The notes under the pieces: generated by a model
The model's database searches: none
Told to the model about the DNA's origin: nothing
Seen by the model: only the letters and a program-made list of their open reading frames with translations
Part shown: positions 27,648 to 36,833 of the stretch, piece after piece
Layout: every line of letters starts with the position of its first letter
Position numbering within the stretch: the first letter of the stretch is position 1
From: JALOLG01 sp963776935
Lineage (GTDB): Bacteria; Actinomycetota; Acidimicrobiia; Acidimicrobiales; Ilumatobacteraceae
Assembly (NCBI GenBank): GCA_963776935.1
Contig: CAVZOP010000006.1
Span: 62,001 to 126,000, forward strand
Reading direction: 5' to 3'
DNA length: 64,000 bases
Position numbers and translations under genes: made by a program

Positions 27648-28649
27648 ATCTGCATGGAAGTGAGCGGACTGCCGGGCGCCGTGCGCACCGGCGTGTGGCT
27701 GTTCCCGGACGCGGCGTCGCCGGCCATCGTCGACGCGGCCAGGGCCGCCGAGGAGGCCGGCCTCGACGAGTTCTGGCTCGGCGACGAAGGTGTCGGACGT
27801 GACCCGTTCGTGCTGCTCGCCGCCGCCGCGATGGTCACCGAACGGATCCTGCTCGGCGTCGCCGTGACCAACCCGTACCTGCGGCATCCGGCAGCCACGG
27901 CGGCGGCTGCGGCGACGGTTCAGGAGCTGTCGGGCGGTCGCGTCGTGCTCGGCATCGGCACCGGCGGCGACCTCGCGCTCGGCCCCGTCGGCATTGCCCG
28001 CGAGCAGCCGTTCGCGCGCGTCGCCGAAGCCGTTCGGGTGATGCGTGGCGTCACGACCGCCGTGCCGGTCGCCGGCTACGACCCGCCGCCGCACACGCTG
28101 CCGCGATCCGACGTACCCATCTACATCGGCGCCCGCAGCGAACGGCTCAACCGCCTCGCCTCGTCGGCTGCCGACGGCGTGTTCCTCGGCGGGATCCCGC
28201 GCGGTTCACTTGCCGAGGCGGTGGGGTGGGCGCGCAGCGTTCGACGAGTCGAAGTCGCCGTGTACGTGAACGCCGCGTTCGACCCGGCCGAGCGCGAACA
28301 CCTGCGGGGCGTCCTCCTCCGCCCCCTGCTCGACGGACCGCTGGCGACGCGCGTGCGCCTCGGCATCGACGACACGATCGCGGCGGCCGCCGACCGCGCG
28401 CTCGCGGCGGGCGACGACCGCCCGGCGCGGGCCGTCATCGAGGACCGGATCCTCGACGAGTTCGTGCTGGCCGGCGACCGCGACCGGATCGGCCGCGGCC
28501 TGGCCGATCTCGTCCTCGACCTCCAACCGACCAGCATCGGCTTGACCCTGCACCCCGGCGACGACCCGATCGGCACCGTCCACCGCGGCGCCGACGTCCT
28601 CGGCCGGGCCCGTCGCCACGTGGCCGAGACGCCGTCTCGGCCGGCCTGA
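27633..28649 (+). CDS. LLM-class flavin/F420-dependent oxidoreductase, operon copy 1
   Basis: A 338-residue luciferase-like protein: AARAAEEAGLDEFWLGDEG, ERILLGVAVTNPYLRHPAATAAAAATVQELSGGRVVLGIGTGG and PIYIGARSERLNRLAS are typical of F420-dependent members such as the methylene-H4MPT reductase-like group. It lies 25 bases after the first AhpD-like gene. The imported compound of the ABC system is the obvious candidate substrate, by position only. Frame is intact. Confidence 0.85.
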   Translation: MTGQEICMEVSGLPGAVRTGVWLFPDAASPAIVDAARAAEEAGLDEFWLGDEGVGRDPFVLLAAAAMVTERILLGVAVTNPYLRHPAATAAAAATVQELSGGRVVLGIGTGGDLALGPVGIAREQPFARVAEAVRVMRGVTTAVPVAGYDPPPHTLPRSDVPIYIGARSERLNRLASSAADGVFLGGIPRGSLAEAVGWARSVRRVEVAVYVNAAFDPAEREHLRGVLLRPLLDGPLATRVRLGIDDTIAAAADRALAAGDDRPARAVIEDRILDEFVLAGDRDRIGRGLADLVLDLQPTSIGLTLHPGDDPIGTVHRGADVLGRARRHVAETPSRPA

Positions 28650-28695
28650 TCGATCGCCCTGAATATCGTTGTCCGAGAACGTGAAAGGACCGCCC

Positions 28696-29265
28696 ATGCC
28701 ATGGATCGAGATCGTCCAGCCCGACGCCGCCACGGGACCGCTCAAGGACGCCTACGACTGGCAGGCGTCACGCCTCGGCGCGCCGAGTGAGTTCACGATG
28801 CTCGGCAGCCTGGTGCCCGAGCTCGTACGGATCCGGCTCGAGCTGTACAAGGCGAGCGAGGGGATCGAGTCGGCGCTCACACCGCGGCAACGCAACATCG
28901 TCGGGCACGTCGTGTCGGTGCTGAACCGCACGGCGTACTGCGCCTCGCAGACGCGCGCCAAGCTCGGCGAGCTCGGCATCGATCCCGACGAGCTGGCGGC
29001 GATCGAGTCGGGGCGCTACGACGAGCTGCCGGCAGTCGACGCCGCGATCGCCCGCTACGCGGCGGCGCTCACCACCGATCCGGCGGCGATCGACGAGGAC
29101 CTCGTCACGGCGATGCGCGACGCGGGCCTGGGCGACGTCGAGATCCTCCACGTCAACAACCAGACGGCGCACCTCAACTACACGAACCGGGTCGCGCTCG
29201 GGCTCGGCCTGCTCCACGAGATCGACACCACGACGTACGACTCGTTCGCCGCCGTGCCGCAATGA
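28696..29265 (+). CDS. AhpD/carboxymuconolactone decarboxylase-like protein, copy 2
   Basis: A 189-residue paralogue of the copy at 27,012. Conserved blocks are DAYDWQASRLGAPSEFTMLGSL, RIRLELYKASEGIESAL, ILHVNNQTAHLNYTNRVALGLGL. Its active-site segment NRTAYCASQT again has Thr for the first Cys of NxCxYC and lacks the His four residues after the second. Two proteins with the same loss in one operon point to a deliberate variant rather than decay. GAAAGGAC is a fair ribosome site before ATG 28696. The stop overlaps the next start (ATGA). Confidence 0.75.
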   Translation: MPWIEIVQPDAATGPLKDAYDWQASRLGAPSEFTMLGSLVPELVRIRLELYKASEGIESALTPRQRNIVGHVVSVLNRTAYCASQTRAKLGELGIDPDELAAIESGRYDELPAVDAAIARYAAALTTDPAAIDEDLVTAMRDAGLGDVEILHVNNQTAHLNYTNRVALGLGLLHEIDTTTYDSFAAVPQ

Positions 29266-30183
29266 CCGCAGCATCGGGATCGGACGTCGCATCACGGGTG
29301 CGGATCGGCATCTCGCCGTTCGCGACCACGCGAGCCGGCGCGGTCCGCGTCGTGTCGACCGCGGTCGATGGTGGCATCGACACGTTGTGGCTCGGTGATG
29401 GCTTGCTGGAAGTCCCCGACTTCCCGCGTTGGTCCGGCGCGCTGGAGCCGTTCGTCGAGTTGGCATGGCTCGGGGCACCCCACCCGGGTGTCCGGCTCGG
29501 GGTCGCCGCCGCGGTGCTGCCGTTGCGCGATCCGTTGTGGCTGGCCAAGCAGGCGGCGTCCCTCGCTCACGTCTCAGGCGGCGACGTGGTGCTCGGCGTG
29601 GCGCCCGGATACTGGGAGCGCGAGTTCGCGTTCAGAGGTCTCGACTTTGCGGCGCGTGGCGCTCGCTTCGAAGATGAGCTCGGCGCGCTGCGGGCGGCGC
29701 TCGACGGCACCGAGCACCACGGTGAGGTGCGAAACGTTCCAGGTGACGCCCGCGTGTCTCCGATCGCGCCACCCGGCTCGGTGTCGGTGTGGCTGGCCGG
29801 CGAGCGGGCGACGTTCGAACGAGCACTCCGCCACGGCCTGCCCTTCCAGGCGTCGCGAACGCCACCGGACCGGCTCGCACCGCTCGCGCGATGAGTGGTT
29901 CGACCGCGGCGGCGGGTTGCTCGCCGCCCGGGTCCGGGTCTCCGTCACCGCCGAGACGATCGGGGGAGGGGCGGTCGAATGGGACGCGATCCGGGGCGAC
30001 GGTGAGCACATCGCCGAGCAGCTGTCGGCGTTCGCCGATCTCGGCGTGACCGACATCTCACTCGTGCCAGGCCAGGACGACGAGTCATCGCTGCGGACCG
30101 TCGAGACGTTGGTCGGCACCTCGCTCCCGGCGCTGCGCTCGGATCGACGGTTCGGGAGCTTGCCCGCCTCGACGATGCCGTGA
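29262..30183 (+). CDS. LLM-class oxidoreductase, operon copy 2, one frame break
   Basis: Luciferase-like protein of about 306 residues: RIGISPFATTRAGAVRVVSTA, GGIDTLWLGDGLL, LGVAAAVLPLRDPLWLAKQAASL and GDVVLGVAPGYWEREF. The frame ends early at 29894, but the neighbouring frame continues DEWFDRGGGLLAARVRVSVTAETI and ADLGVTDISLVPGQ to 30183, so one base is in excess near 29,885. ATG 29262 overlaps the stop of the AhpD-like gene. It ends convergent with the next LLM gene. Confidence 0.75.
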
Positions 30184-30197
30184 CGCACCGTCGCTCG

Positions 30198-31178
30198 TCA
30201 CGCCACCAGGCCGACGTCGGCCGCCAGGTCGGCGAGCTCGGCGACGAACTCGGTCGTGTGGCGGAGTAGGTCGAACACGACGAGGTCGGGTCGGAAGGCG
30301 GCGACCGTCGCCGCCAGCCGTTCGATCACGACGTCGCGTGTGCCCGTGATCGAGTAGGCGTCGATCACGGACTGTGGGACCAGCGGGGCGGTGGCGGCCA
30401 GTCCTTCGTGCTGCAGCGTCTCGCGAATTCGCCGGACCTGTTCCTCGGTCACGCCGAGGCGCTGTTGCAGGGCGGGCGGCATGTCGACGGTCATGAACGC
30501 GAAGTACGGACGGATGTGCTCGAAGCCCTCGTCGGTCCACGCTGCCATCGGTGACCACACGATCAGCGGGTCGCGTCCGTTGGCGCGAGCGGCCTCGCGT
30601 ACCTCGGTGGCCAGACCGGGCAGTCGCTCGAGCGGCTTGCCGGCGACGAGCACCCAGTCGGCTCGTGTCTTCGCGAATCCCTCGGCGCGCGGGCCACGAC
30701 CGGTGATCGCGATCGGGAGCCGGCCGGGCGACCACGGGATCGCGGCACCGACGGTTCGGAACGTTCCGTCGTGATCGACGGATCGACCGGCGAGCAGCCC
30801 GTCGATCACGTCAACGGACTCGACGAGCGACGTGAAGGGACGCGCCGGCCGCAACCCCATCGGGCCGAACACCATCGTGCCGCCGGCGCCGAGCCCCACG
30901 ACGACCCGTCCCGGGGCGACCTCGGCGAGCGAGGCGAACGCGGCGGCGGTTGCCACCGGATGGCGGCTGTGCGGGTTCGTGATCCCGGTGGCGAGCAGGA
31001 TCCGCTCCGTCGCCAGCGCCATCGCGGTCAGCGTGACGTAGACGTCGCGGTCGGTTCCCTCGTCGGGCACGATCACGACCGCCGCACCACGCTGCTCGGC
31101 GGCCGCGGCGAGCTCGGCCAGCAGGGGGACCGGGACGACGGCGTGGACGTACGCCCCCCACCTGGCTCGATCGACCAT
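30198..31178 (-). CDS. LLM-class oxidoreductase, opposite strand
   Basis: A 326-residue luciferase-like protein: LAAAAEQRGAAVVIVPDEG, ATERILLATGITNPHSRHPVATAAAFASLAEVAPGRVVVGLGAGG and SPGRLPIAITGRGPRAEGFAK. The SRHP motif and GAGG loop place it in the same F420-type group as the gene at 27,633. It faces the ABC/LLM operon tail to tail and is the upstream neighbour of znuB on its own strand, 16 bases before the znuB-side junction. Frame is intact. Confidence 0.85.
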   Translation of the reverse strand: MVDRARWGAYVHAVVPVPLLAELAAAAEQRGAAVVIVPDEGTDRDVYVTLTAMALATERILLATGITNPHSRHPVATAAAFASLAEVAPGRVVVGLGAGGTMVFGPMGLRPARPFTSLVESVDVIDGLLAGRSVDHDGTFRTVGAAIPWSPGRLPIAITGRGPRAEGFAKTRADWVLVAGKPLERLPGLATEVREAARANGRDPLIVWSPMAAWTDEGFEHIRPYFAFMTVDMPPALQQRLGVTEEQVRRIRETLQHEGLAATAPLVPQSVIDAYSITGTRDVVIERLAATVAAFRPDLVVFDLLRHTTEFVAELADLAADVGLVA

Positions 31179-31213
31179 GGGCGCCGATCCTAGGGCTCGT
31201 CCGCGACCGCTCG

Positions 31214-32122
31214 TCAGTGGATCGGGTGCGCCGGTCGCGTCGGTCTGCTCGTGCGGTGCGGGGCGTGGCGGTGCGATCGGGCGGTGCGGACGACGCTGGT
31301 GAACGCGAGGACACAGAAGAACACGATCACCGACGTCAGCGCCATCGTGGCCCCGGCGGCCGTGCGGTGGTGCCAGCTGACGAGGAGACCGACGACAGCG
31401 GCCAACGAACCGAGTCCGATCGAGATCAGCATGATCGTCGGGACGCGGCGACCGATGAGGCTGGCGGCGGCCGGTGGCGCGACGAGGAAGGCGAACACCA
31501 GCAGGTTGCCGACCGACTCGAAGGACGACACGATCGCGATCGCGACGAGGGCGAGCAACGCGGCGTTGGCGAGACGCGGGCGCAGCCCGAGCACGCTGGC
31601 GAGCGTCTCGTCGAATGTCATCACGAGAAAGGCGCGGTAGAAGACGATCACCCCGCCGACCGCGATCGCCGCCGCGATCGCCTGACGGGTGATGTCGTCG
31701 TTCGTCACGCCCGCGACCGACCCGAACAAGAACCGGTTCAGGTCGCCGGTGTACGACGCTCGCTGGGTCGACATCACCACCACCGCCAGGGCGAGGAACC
31801 CGACGAACAGCACGCCGATCGACGCGTCGTCGGGGAGCGGGCTGTGCGACCGGATGAGGCTGATCCCGCCCACCATCGCACCCGCCGCGATCAGCGCGCC
31901 GAGCGTGGTGCTCTGGCCGATGATGAAGGCGATCGCGATGCCGGGCAGCACACCGTGGGCGAGGGCGTCACCGAGGAAGCTCATCCCGCGCAGCACGACC
32001 CACGTTCCGACCATCGATGTCGTGATGACGGTGAGCAGACCCGCCACGAGCGCGTCGCGCATGAACCCGTTGTCGACGAACGGCTCGACCCACCACGACC
32101 ACGGGTCACTCAGCCACGTCAT
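31214..32122 (-). CDS. znuB: zinc/manganese ABC importer permease
   Basis: A 302-residue ABC-3 family permease with about eight hydrophobic spans. GMSFLGDALAHGVLPGIAIAF carries the conserved acidic/His pair, and VVVMSTQRASYTGDLNRFLFGSVAGVTNDD and SSFESVGNLLVFAFLVAPPAAASLIG follow the family closely. The C-terminus is His/Arg/Pro-rich (RSHRHAPHRTSRPTRPAHPIH region), possibly a metal-sensing tail. The ATG overlaps the znuA stop by four bases. Context and the Zur-type box point to zinc; ABC-3 permeases also move manganese. Confidence 0.85.
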   Translation of the reverse strand: MTWLSDPWSWWVEPFVDNGFMRDALVAGLLTVITTSMVGTWVVLRGMSFLGDALAHGVLPGIAIAFIIGQSTTLGALIAAGAMVGGISLIRSHSPLPDDASIGVLFVGFLALAVVVMSTQRASYTGDLNRFLFGSVAGVTNDDITRQAIAAAIAVGGVIVFYRAFLVMTFDETLASVLGLRPRLANAALLALVAIAIVSSFESVGNLLVFAFLVAPPAAASLIGRRVPTIMLISIGLGSLAAVVGLLVSWHHRTAAGATMALTSVIVFFCVLAFTSVVRTARSHRHAPHRTSRPTRPAHPIH

Positions 32123-33049
32123 GACAGGGCGTCGACGATCAGTCGGGCATCGGTCGACAGCAGGCCGAGGTACGTGTCGGCACCCGATTCGCTGGGTCCC
32201 AGCGAGTCGGTGAACAGCGTGACCACCTCGACGTCGCCGACCGCGGTCGCGAGGGCCTCGGCCTCGACGCTCGAGTGCTGGGCCTCGGCGAAGACGGCGG
32301 GCACGTCGGCCTCCTCGATGAGACGCACGAGTGCTTGGAGGTCGGCGGCATTCGCCTCGGCGAGCGTCGACGGCGACGGGATGACGGCGCCGAGCACCTC
32401 GAAACCGTAGTGCTCGGCGAAATAGCCGAGCGCCTCGTGGTTGGTCACCAGCTTGCGACGATCTGTCGGAAGCGTGTCCAGGAGTCCAGCGACCTCGGCA
32501 TCGGTGGCGGCGATCGCGGCCTGGTAGTCGTCGAGGCACGCGTCGACGCGACCGGCGTCGAGCCCGACGCGCGTGACGAGGGCGTCGCGAAGCGCTGGCA
32601 GCGCGGCGGCACACGCGCGTCGGATCGAACCAGACATGCGGATCGCCGTCCACGTGCTCCGGGTCGTCGCTCGCGAGCGGTGTCATCTCGTCGGCGAAGC
32701 GGAAGACCGGTGTTCCGTGCTCGGCGGCGGCGTCGATCGTGTCCTCCAGCGACTCCTCGAGCAGCAGCCCGTTGGCGACGATCAGGTCGGCATCCTCCAG
32801 CATCTGCCGGTCGCGCAGCGACGGCTCGAACGAGTGCGGGTCACCGCCGATCGGGATGACGGTCTCGATCTCGGCCAGCCCGTCACACGCCACGTTGCCC
32901 GCGACGTCGGCCCAGATGCTCGTCGTGGCGACGATCACCGGTGCGTCGGCGTCGGAACTTGCGCCGCTCGTCGTGTCGCCGCCGCACGCCGTCAGCGCCG
33001 CGATCAGCGCCGTCGAGAGCGCGAGTGCGGTGCGGTACCGTCGCTGCAT
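32119..33049 (-). CDS. znuA: zinc ABC importer binding lipoprotein
   Basis: A cluster A-I metal-binding protein of about 309 residues. Lipobox ALTAC, then VIVATTSIWADVAGNVACDG. The expected metal ligands are present: His in GGDPHSFEPS, His in DPHVWFDP, His in VTNHEALGYFAEHYG and Asp in VVTLFTDSLG. The His/Asp-rich loop typical of ZnuA is short (DDPEHVDGDPH). A surplus T near 32,610 splits it. Transcribed with znuB from the Zur-type box side. Confidence 0.85.
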
Positions 33050-33089
33050 TGCGGCCTTCCTGGTCAGACGCTCGGATCCGAAACTATAC

Positions 33090-33104
33090 TGGGAGTCATT
33101 CCCA
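33090..33104. promoter_or_regulatory. Zur/Fur-type operator between znuA and znuC
   Basis: TGGGAGTCATTCCCA is a 15-base imperfect palindrome that keeps the invariant positions of actinobacterial Zur boxes as I remember them (TGAAAATCATTTTCA type: TG..A.TCAT...CA). It sits 40 bases upstream of znuA and reaches the A of the znuC start codon, so one site could repress both divergent arms. Confidence 0.7.
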
Positions 33105-33952
33105 TGACCAACGAGCGAGACCCGGAACGCGACGGCGTCCCGACGGACCGAACTCGCTCGGGTCGCGGCCGCGTCGGTCCGGTTCGGCGACGTGCTCGCG
33201 CTCGCGCCGACCGATCTCACCGTCCTCGCCTCGACGTCGATGGCGCTGGTGGGGGCCAACGGGAGCGGCAAGAGCACGTTGCTCAAGCTGCTCGCCGGCC
33301 TGATCTCCCCCTCGCAGGGTCGGGTCGCAGCGCGCCGACGGTGTCGGTGTCGCGTTCGTCGCCCAGCAGCACGGACACCATCGCTGGCTGCCGCTGATGG
33401 TCGACGAGGTGCTGCGCATGGGGACCTACCGCGGCCGTCCGCTCGTGCAACGCATCCGGTCCGAACAGCGGGCCGAGCTCGATGCGATCGCCGACCGCCT
33501 CGAGGTCGGCGACCTGCGCCGGCGGGCGTTCGGCGAACTGTCGGGCGGCCAGCGTCAGCGGGTGCTCGTGGCGCAGGCCCTGATCGGTTCGCCGCGGCTG
33601 CTGCTGCTCGACGAACCGATCACCGGACTCGACCTGGCGAGCCAGCAGCGGATCCTGACGGTGATCGGCGAAGAGGTCGCGGGCGGGTCGGCAGTCGTGT
33701 ACTCGACGCACCATCTCGAAGAGGCGCGCCGCGCCGAGCGGGTCGTCCTCCTCGCCGGCGAGGTGGTCGCGGCCGGCCCGCCCGTCAGAGGTTCTGCGCG
33801 CCGACCTGCTGGCGCTCGCGTTCGGTGGGCGGGTGCTCCGGATCGACGACCAGGCGATGCTCGTCGACGACCACGGGCACGGCGTCCACGACGGGAGCGA
33901 CCACGCCCACATCGACGGAGCGCACCATTTGCCCGCCAATGAGTCGACATAG
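33104..33952 (+). CDS. znuC: zinc ABC importer ATPase, three frame breaks
   Basis: Assembled over four frame segments: MTNERDPE, then VRFGDVLALAPTDLTVL with Walker A GANGSGKSTLLKLLAGL, then FVAQQHGHHRWLPLMVDEVLRMG, signature LSGGQRQRVLVAQAL, Walker B RLLLLDEPITGLD, and a His-rich tail (VDDHGHGVHDGSDHAHIDGAHH). Breaks near 33,160, 33,340 and 33,785 each need one base removed. The His tail is common in zinc importer ATPases and could bind zinc. The start codon lies in the Zur-type box. The zur gene follows in 14 bases. Confidence 0.85.
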
Positions 33953-33966
33953 CGTGTCGCGGTAGC

Positions 33967-34422
33967 GTGATGACTCCGATGGGGAGCAACGTCGAACTCC
34001 ACCGCACCGTCCGCGAACGGTTGTCAGACCGCGAGCAGCGCTACACCACGGGGCGGCGCCGGATCGTCGATGTGCTCGTCGCGGCGGAAGGCCCGGTCAC
34101 GTTGCCCGAGTTGCTGACCAAGCAACCGGTGCTCTCGCAGAGCTCCGCGTACCGCAACCTCTCGATCATGGAGGAGGCCGGCATCGTCCGGCGTCTCGTC
34201 CACGGCGCCGAGCACGCGCACTACGAGCTCGCCGAGGATCTGACCCAGCATCACCACCACCTCATCTGCGAGAACTGCGGGCTGATCCGCGACATCACGC
34301 TCAACCCGCGCCTCGAGCGCTCGCTCGACTCGGCGTTCGACGGAGTGGCGCGCGCCGAGGGTTTCTCGCCGCGACACCACGCGATCGACATCTACGGCCA
34401 CTGCGCCGACTGCGCCGCCTGA
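33967..34422 (+). CDS. zur: Fur-family metal repressor, probably Zur
   Basis: A 151-residue Fur-family protein: winged-helix segment SQSSAYRNLSIMEEAGIVRRL, then regulatory metal region HYELAEDLTQHHHHLICENCGLIRDI, and a second Cys pair at the end (YGHCADCAA), giving the structural zinc site CxxC...CxxC. Being in the znu locus behind znuC identifies it as Zur more than sequence does. Start could be GTG 33967, ATG 33970 or ATG 33979; none has a clear ribosome site. Confidence 0.85.
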   Translation: MMTPMGSNVELHRTVRERLSDREQRYTTGRRRIVDVLVAAEGPVTLPELLTKQPVLSQSSAYRNLSIMEEAGIVRRLVHGAEHAHYELAEDLTQHHHHLICENCGLIRDITLNPRLERSLDSAFDGVARAEGFSPRHHAIDIYGHCADCAA

Positions 34423-34447
34423 GCAGGTTGCGGGGCAGGCTGAGGTG

Positions 34448-35828
34448 ATGGACACGCGGGTCCGAGGTCGCGACGTCGACGTGCTGCACGCGGCGAGCGC
34501 CGCGGCGCTCGAGTACGCGGCGTCGGTCGACGGCCGCCGGGTCGCGCCGGACGGCCAGGCGCTGGCGGCGCTGGCCGCCTTCGACGAGCCGCTGCCCGAC
34601 GTCGGCCTCGACGAGCTGGAGACGCTGCAACTGCTGCACGACGTGGGGAGTCCGGCAACCGTCGCCAGCACCGGTGGTCGGTACTTCGGCTTCGTGAACG
34701 GCGCCACGTACCCGGTGGCGCTCGGCAGTTCGTGGCTGGTGAGCGCGTGGGACCAGAACACCGCGCTCCCGGTGATGTCACCGGTGGCCGCCACGCTGCA
34801 CGACGTCGTCGAGGGGTGGCTCGTCGATCTCCTCGGCCTCCCGGCCGGCACCGGGGTCGCGTTCGTCACCGGGGCGACGGTCGCCAACGCCTCGTGCCTC
34901 GCCGCCGCCCGGGACGCGTTGCTCGCCGAACTCGGCTGGGACGTCCAGTCCGACGGGCTGTTCGGCGCGCCCGAGATCCAGGTCGTCATCGGCGAACGCG
35001 CCCACTCCACGTTGTCGAAGTCGCTCGGCCTCGTGGGGCTCGGCCGGACGCGTGTCGTCGTCGTTCCCGCCGACGACCAGGGACGTCTGCGTGCCGAACT
35101 GCTGCCCGACATCGACGGACCGGTGCTTGCTGTGCGCACAGGCGGGCGAGGTCAACAGCGGCGCGTTCGACCCGTTCGACGAGATCGCCGACTGGCTGGC
35201 CGAGCGGTCGGGATGGTTGCACGTCGACGGTGCGTTCGGGCTGTGGGCGCTCGCCGACCCGAGCCGGGCCGACCTCGTGCGTGGCCTCGACCGGGCCGAT
35301 TCGTGGGCGACCGACGCCCACAAGTGGTTGAACGTCACCTACGACTGTGGCATCGCGTTCGTCCGCCGGCCCGCCGACCTGCGGCGCACGTTCGCCGCGT
35401 CGGCCGGGTACCTACCGCCCGACGAGGGCTTCGAGGCGATGCACCACACACCTCAGTCGTCGCAACGCGCCCGCCAGGTCGAGGTGTGGTCGGTGCTGCG
35501 GACGCTGGGTCGCCAAGGCGTCGCCGAGCTGATCACGCGCGCGTGCGACGTGGCGACGACGATCGCGGCGCGGCTGCGCGCCGGCGGGCTCTCGATCCTC
35601 AACGACGTGGTGCTGAACCAGGTGCTCGTGCGGTTGGTCGACGGCCCGACCACCGAGGCGTTGATCGCCGAGATCCAGTCCGACGGCCGGATCTGGTGCG
35701 GGCCGACCCAATGGGGCGGCGCGACGGCGATGCGGATCAGCGTGTCGTCATGGAAGACCGACCTCGACGACGCGGTGTTCGCCGCCGACGTGATCCTGGA
35801 GTGCGCGGAGCGTGTTCGCGCGTCGTGA
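34448..35828 (+). CDS. PLP-dependent group II decarboxylase-like protein, one frame break
   Basis: About 459 residues, fold type I. Landmarks: GSPATVASTGGRYFGFVNGATYPVALGSSWL, ATVANASCLAAARDALL, HVDGAFGLWALADPSRADLV and the PLP-lysine in WATDAHKWLNVTYDCG. These belong to the aromatic amino acid/glutamate decarboxylase superfamily. The frame changes near 35,130, where CTTGCTGTG should lose a C to give VCAQAGEVNSGAFDP. The exact amino acid used cannot be told. ATG 34448 follows a gtg that could also start it. It is followed by uridine kinase on the other strand. Confidence 0.8.
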
Positions 35829-35845
35829 GCCCGCTGCGATGGGCG

Positions 35846-36502
35846 CTAGGTGTTGAGCTCGGCGCCCTCGGGCGAGAAGGCGAGCTCGCGGATCCGGGCC
35901 AGCAACACCTCGATGGCCGGTCGGTTGAGCCCGCCTTCGGGGATGATCACGTCGGCGTAGCGCTTGCTCGGCTCGATGAAGCGCTCGTGGCTCGGCCGCA
36001 CGGTCGTGAGGTACTGCTCGATGATGTTCTCCGGCGTGCGCCCACGCTCGGCGACGTCGCGCCGGAGCCGCCTGATCAGGCGCAGATCGGCGGGCGTGTC
36101 GATGAAGATCTTGAGGTCGAACCGCTCGCGCAGCGTCGGCTCCCACAGCACGAGGATCCCCTCGACGACCACGATGCGGGCCGGCGTGACGATCCGCACC
36201 TCCTTCGAGCGATCGTGGATGGCGTAGTCGTAGACGGGCACCGGCACCGACGCCCCAGCCACCAGCGCCGCGAGATGGTCGTTCATCAACGGCCAGTCGA
36301 ACACGTCGGGATGGTCGTAGTTGGCGGCGCGGCGCTGCTCCATCGTCTCGTGGGGACGCTCGACGTAGTAGGAGTCGAGCTTGATCAGCGACAGGTGGCC
36401 GACGCCGGTGAGCTCGACCAGGCGCTCGGCGATCGTGGTCTTGCCCGAGCTCGATCCGCCCGCGACACCGATCAAGAACGGTCGGTGGTCGAGCGAATCC
36501 AT
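35846..36502 (-). CDS. udk: uridine kinase
   Basis: A 218-residue P-loop kinase: GVAGGSSSGKTTIAERLVE at the start, IKLDSYYVERP, NYDHPDVFDWPLM, YDYAIHDR, VVVEGILVLWEPTLRERFDLKIFIDTPADLRLIRRLRRDVAERGRT. This is the uridine/cytidine kinase pattern, which phosphorylates pyrimidine nucleosides in salvage. I start at ATG 36502, close before the P-loop, rather than the longer frame to 36547. Divergent from the DUF3263 gene. Frame is intact. Confidence 0.9.
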   Translation of the reverse strand: MDSLDHRPFLIGVAGGSSSGKTTIAERLVELTGVGHLSLIKLDSYYVERPHETMEQRRAANYDHPDVFDWPLMNDHLAALVAGASVPVPVYDYAIHDRSKEVRIVTPARIVVVEGILVLWEPTLRERFDLKIFIDTPADLRLIRRLRRDVAERGRTPENIIEQYLTTVRPSHERFIEPSKRYADVIIPEGGLNRPAIEVLLARIRELAFSPEGAELNT

Positions 36503-36572
36503 CGGGTGAACGATAGGTGAGCGAAGGCGAGGGTGCTTGTGTCGCACCTGCCCCGACGGCGAAGCTGTCGAC

Positions 36573-36833
36573 GTGATCAGCGAACGCCATCAGGCCATGC
36601 TCGAGTTCGAACGCACGTGGTGGAACCACGACGAGCCGAAAGAAGTCCTGATCCACGCGCAATTCCAGTGTTCGGCCGACGACTACTATGCCGAGCTGAA
36701 CGATCTGGTCGCACAGCCTGGGGCGATGGAACACGATCCACTCGTGGTCCGTCGGCTGCAGCGGCATCGCCTTCGGCGGCGCCGTGAACGGCTCGAGACC
36801 GGCACGGATGGCCAGGGAGGCGCAGACACATGA
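36573..36833 (+). CDS. DUF3263 protein
   Basis: A small helical protein of about 86 residues: ERHQAMLEFERTWWNHDEPKEVLIHAQFQCSADDYYAELNDLV with a basic C-terminus (RRLQRHRLRRRRERL). This is the DUF3263 family, found widely in actinobacteria as the partner upstream of a LytR_C membrane protein, as here. It resembles a helix-turn-helix but has no proven function. GTG 36573 is taken as start; TTG 36537 is in frame too. Its stop overlaps the next ATG. Confidence 0.8.
   Translation: MISERHQAMLEFERTWWNHDEPKEVLIHAQFQCSADDYYAELNDLVAQPGAMEHDPLVVRRLQRHRLRRRRERLETGTDGQGGADT

Noticed and set aside
29883..29895. TGA at the end of the first half of the LLM gene as a second selenocysteine
   Set aside because: The frame after this TGA does not read as protein, whereas the neighbouring frame continues the LLM fold, so it is a frame break.
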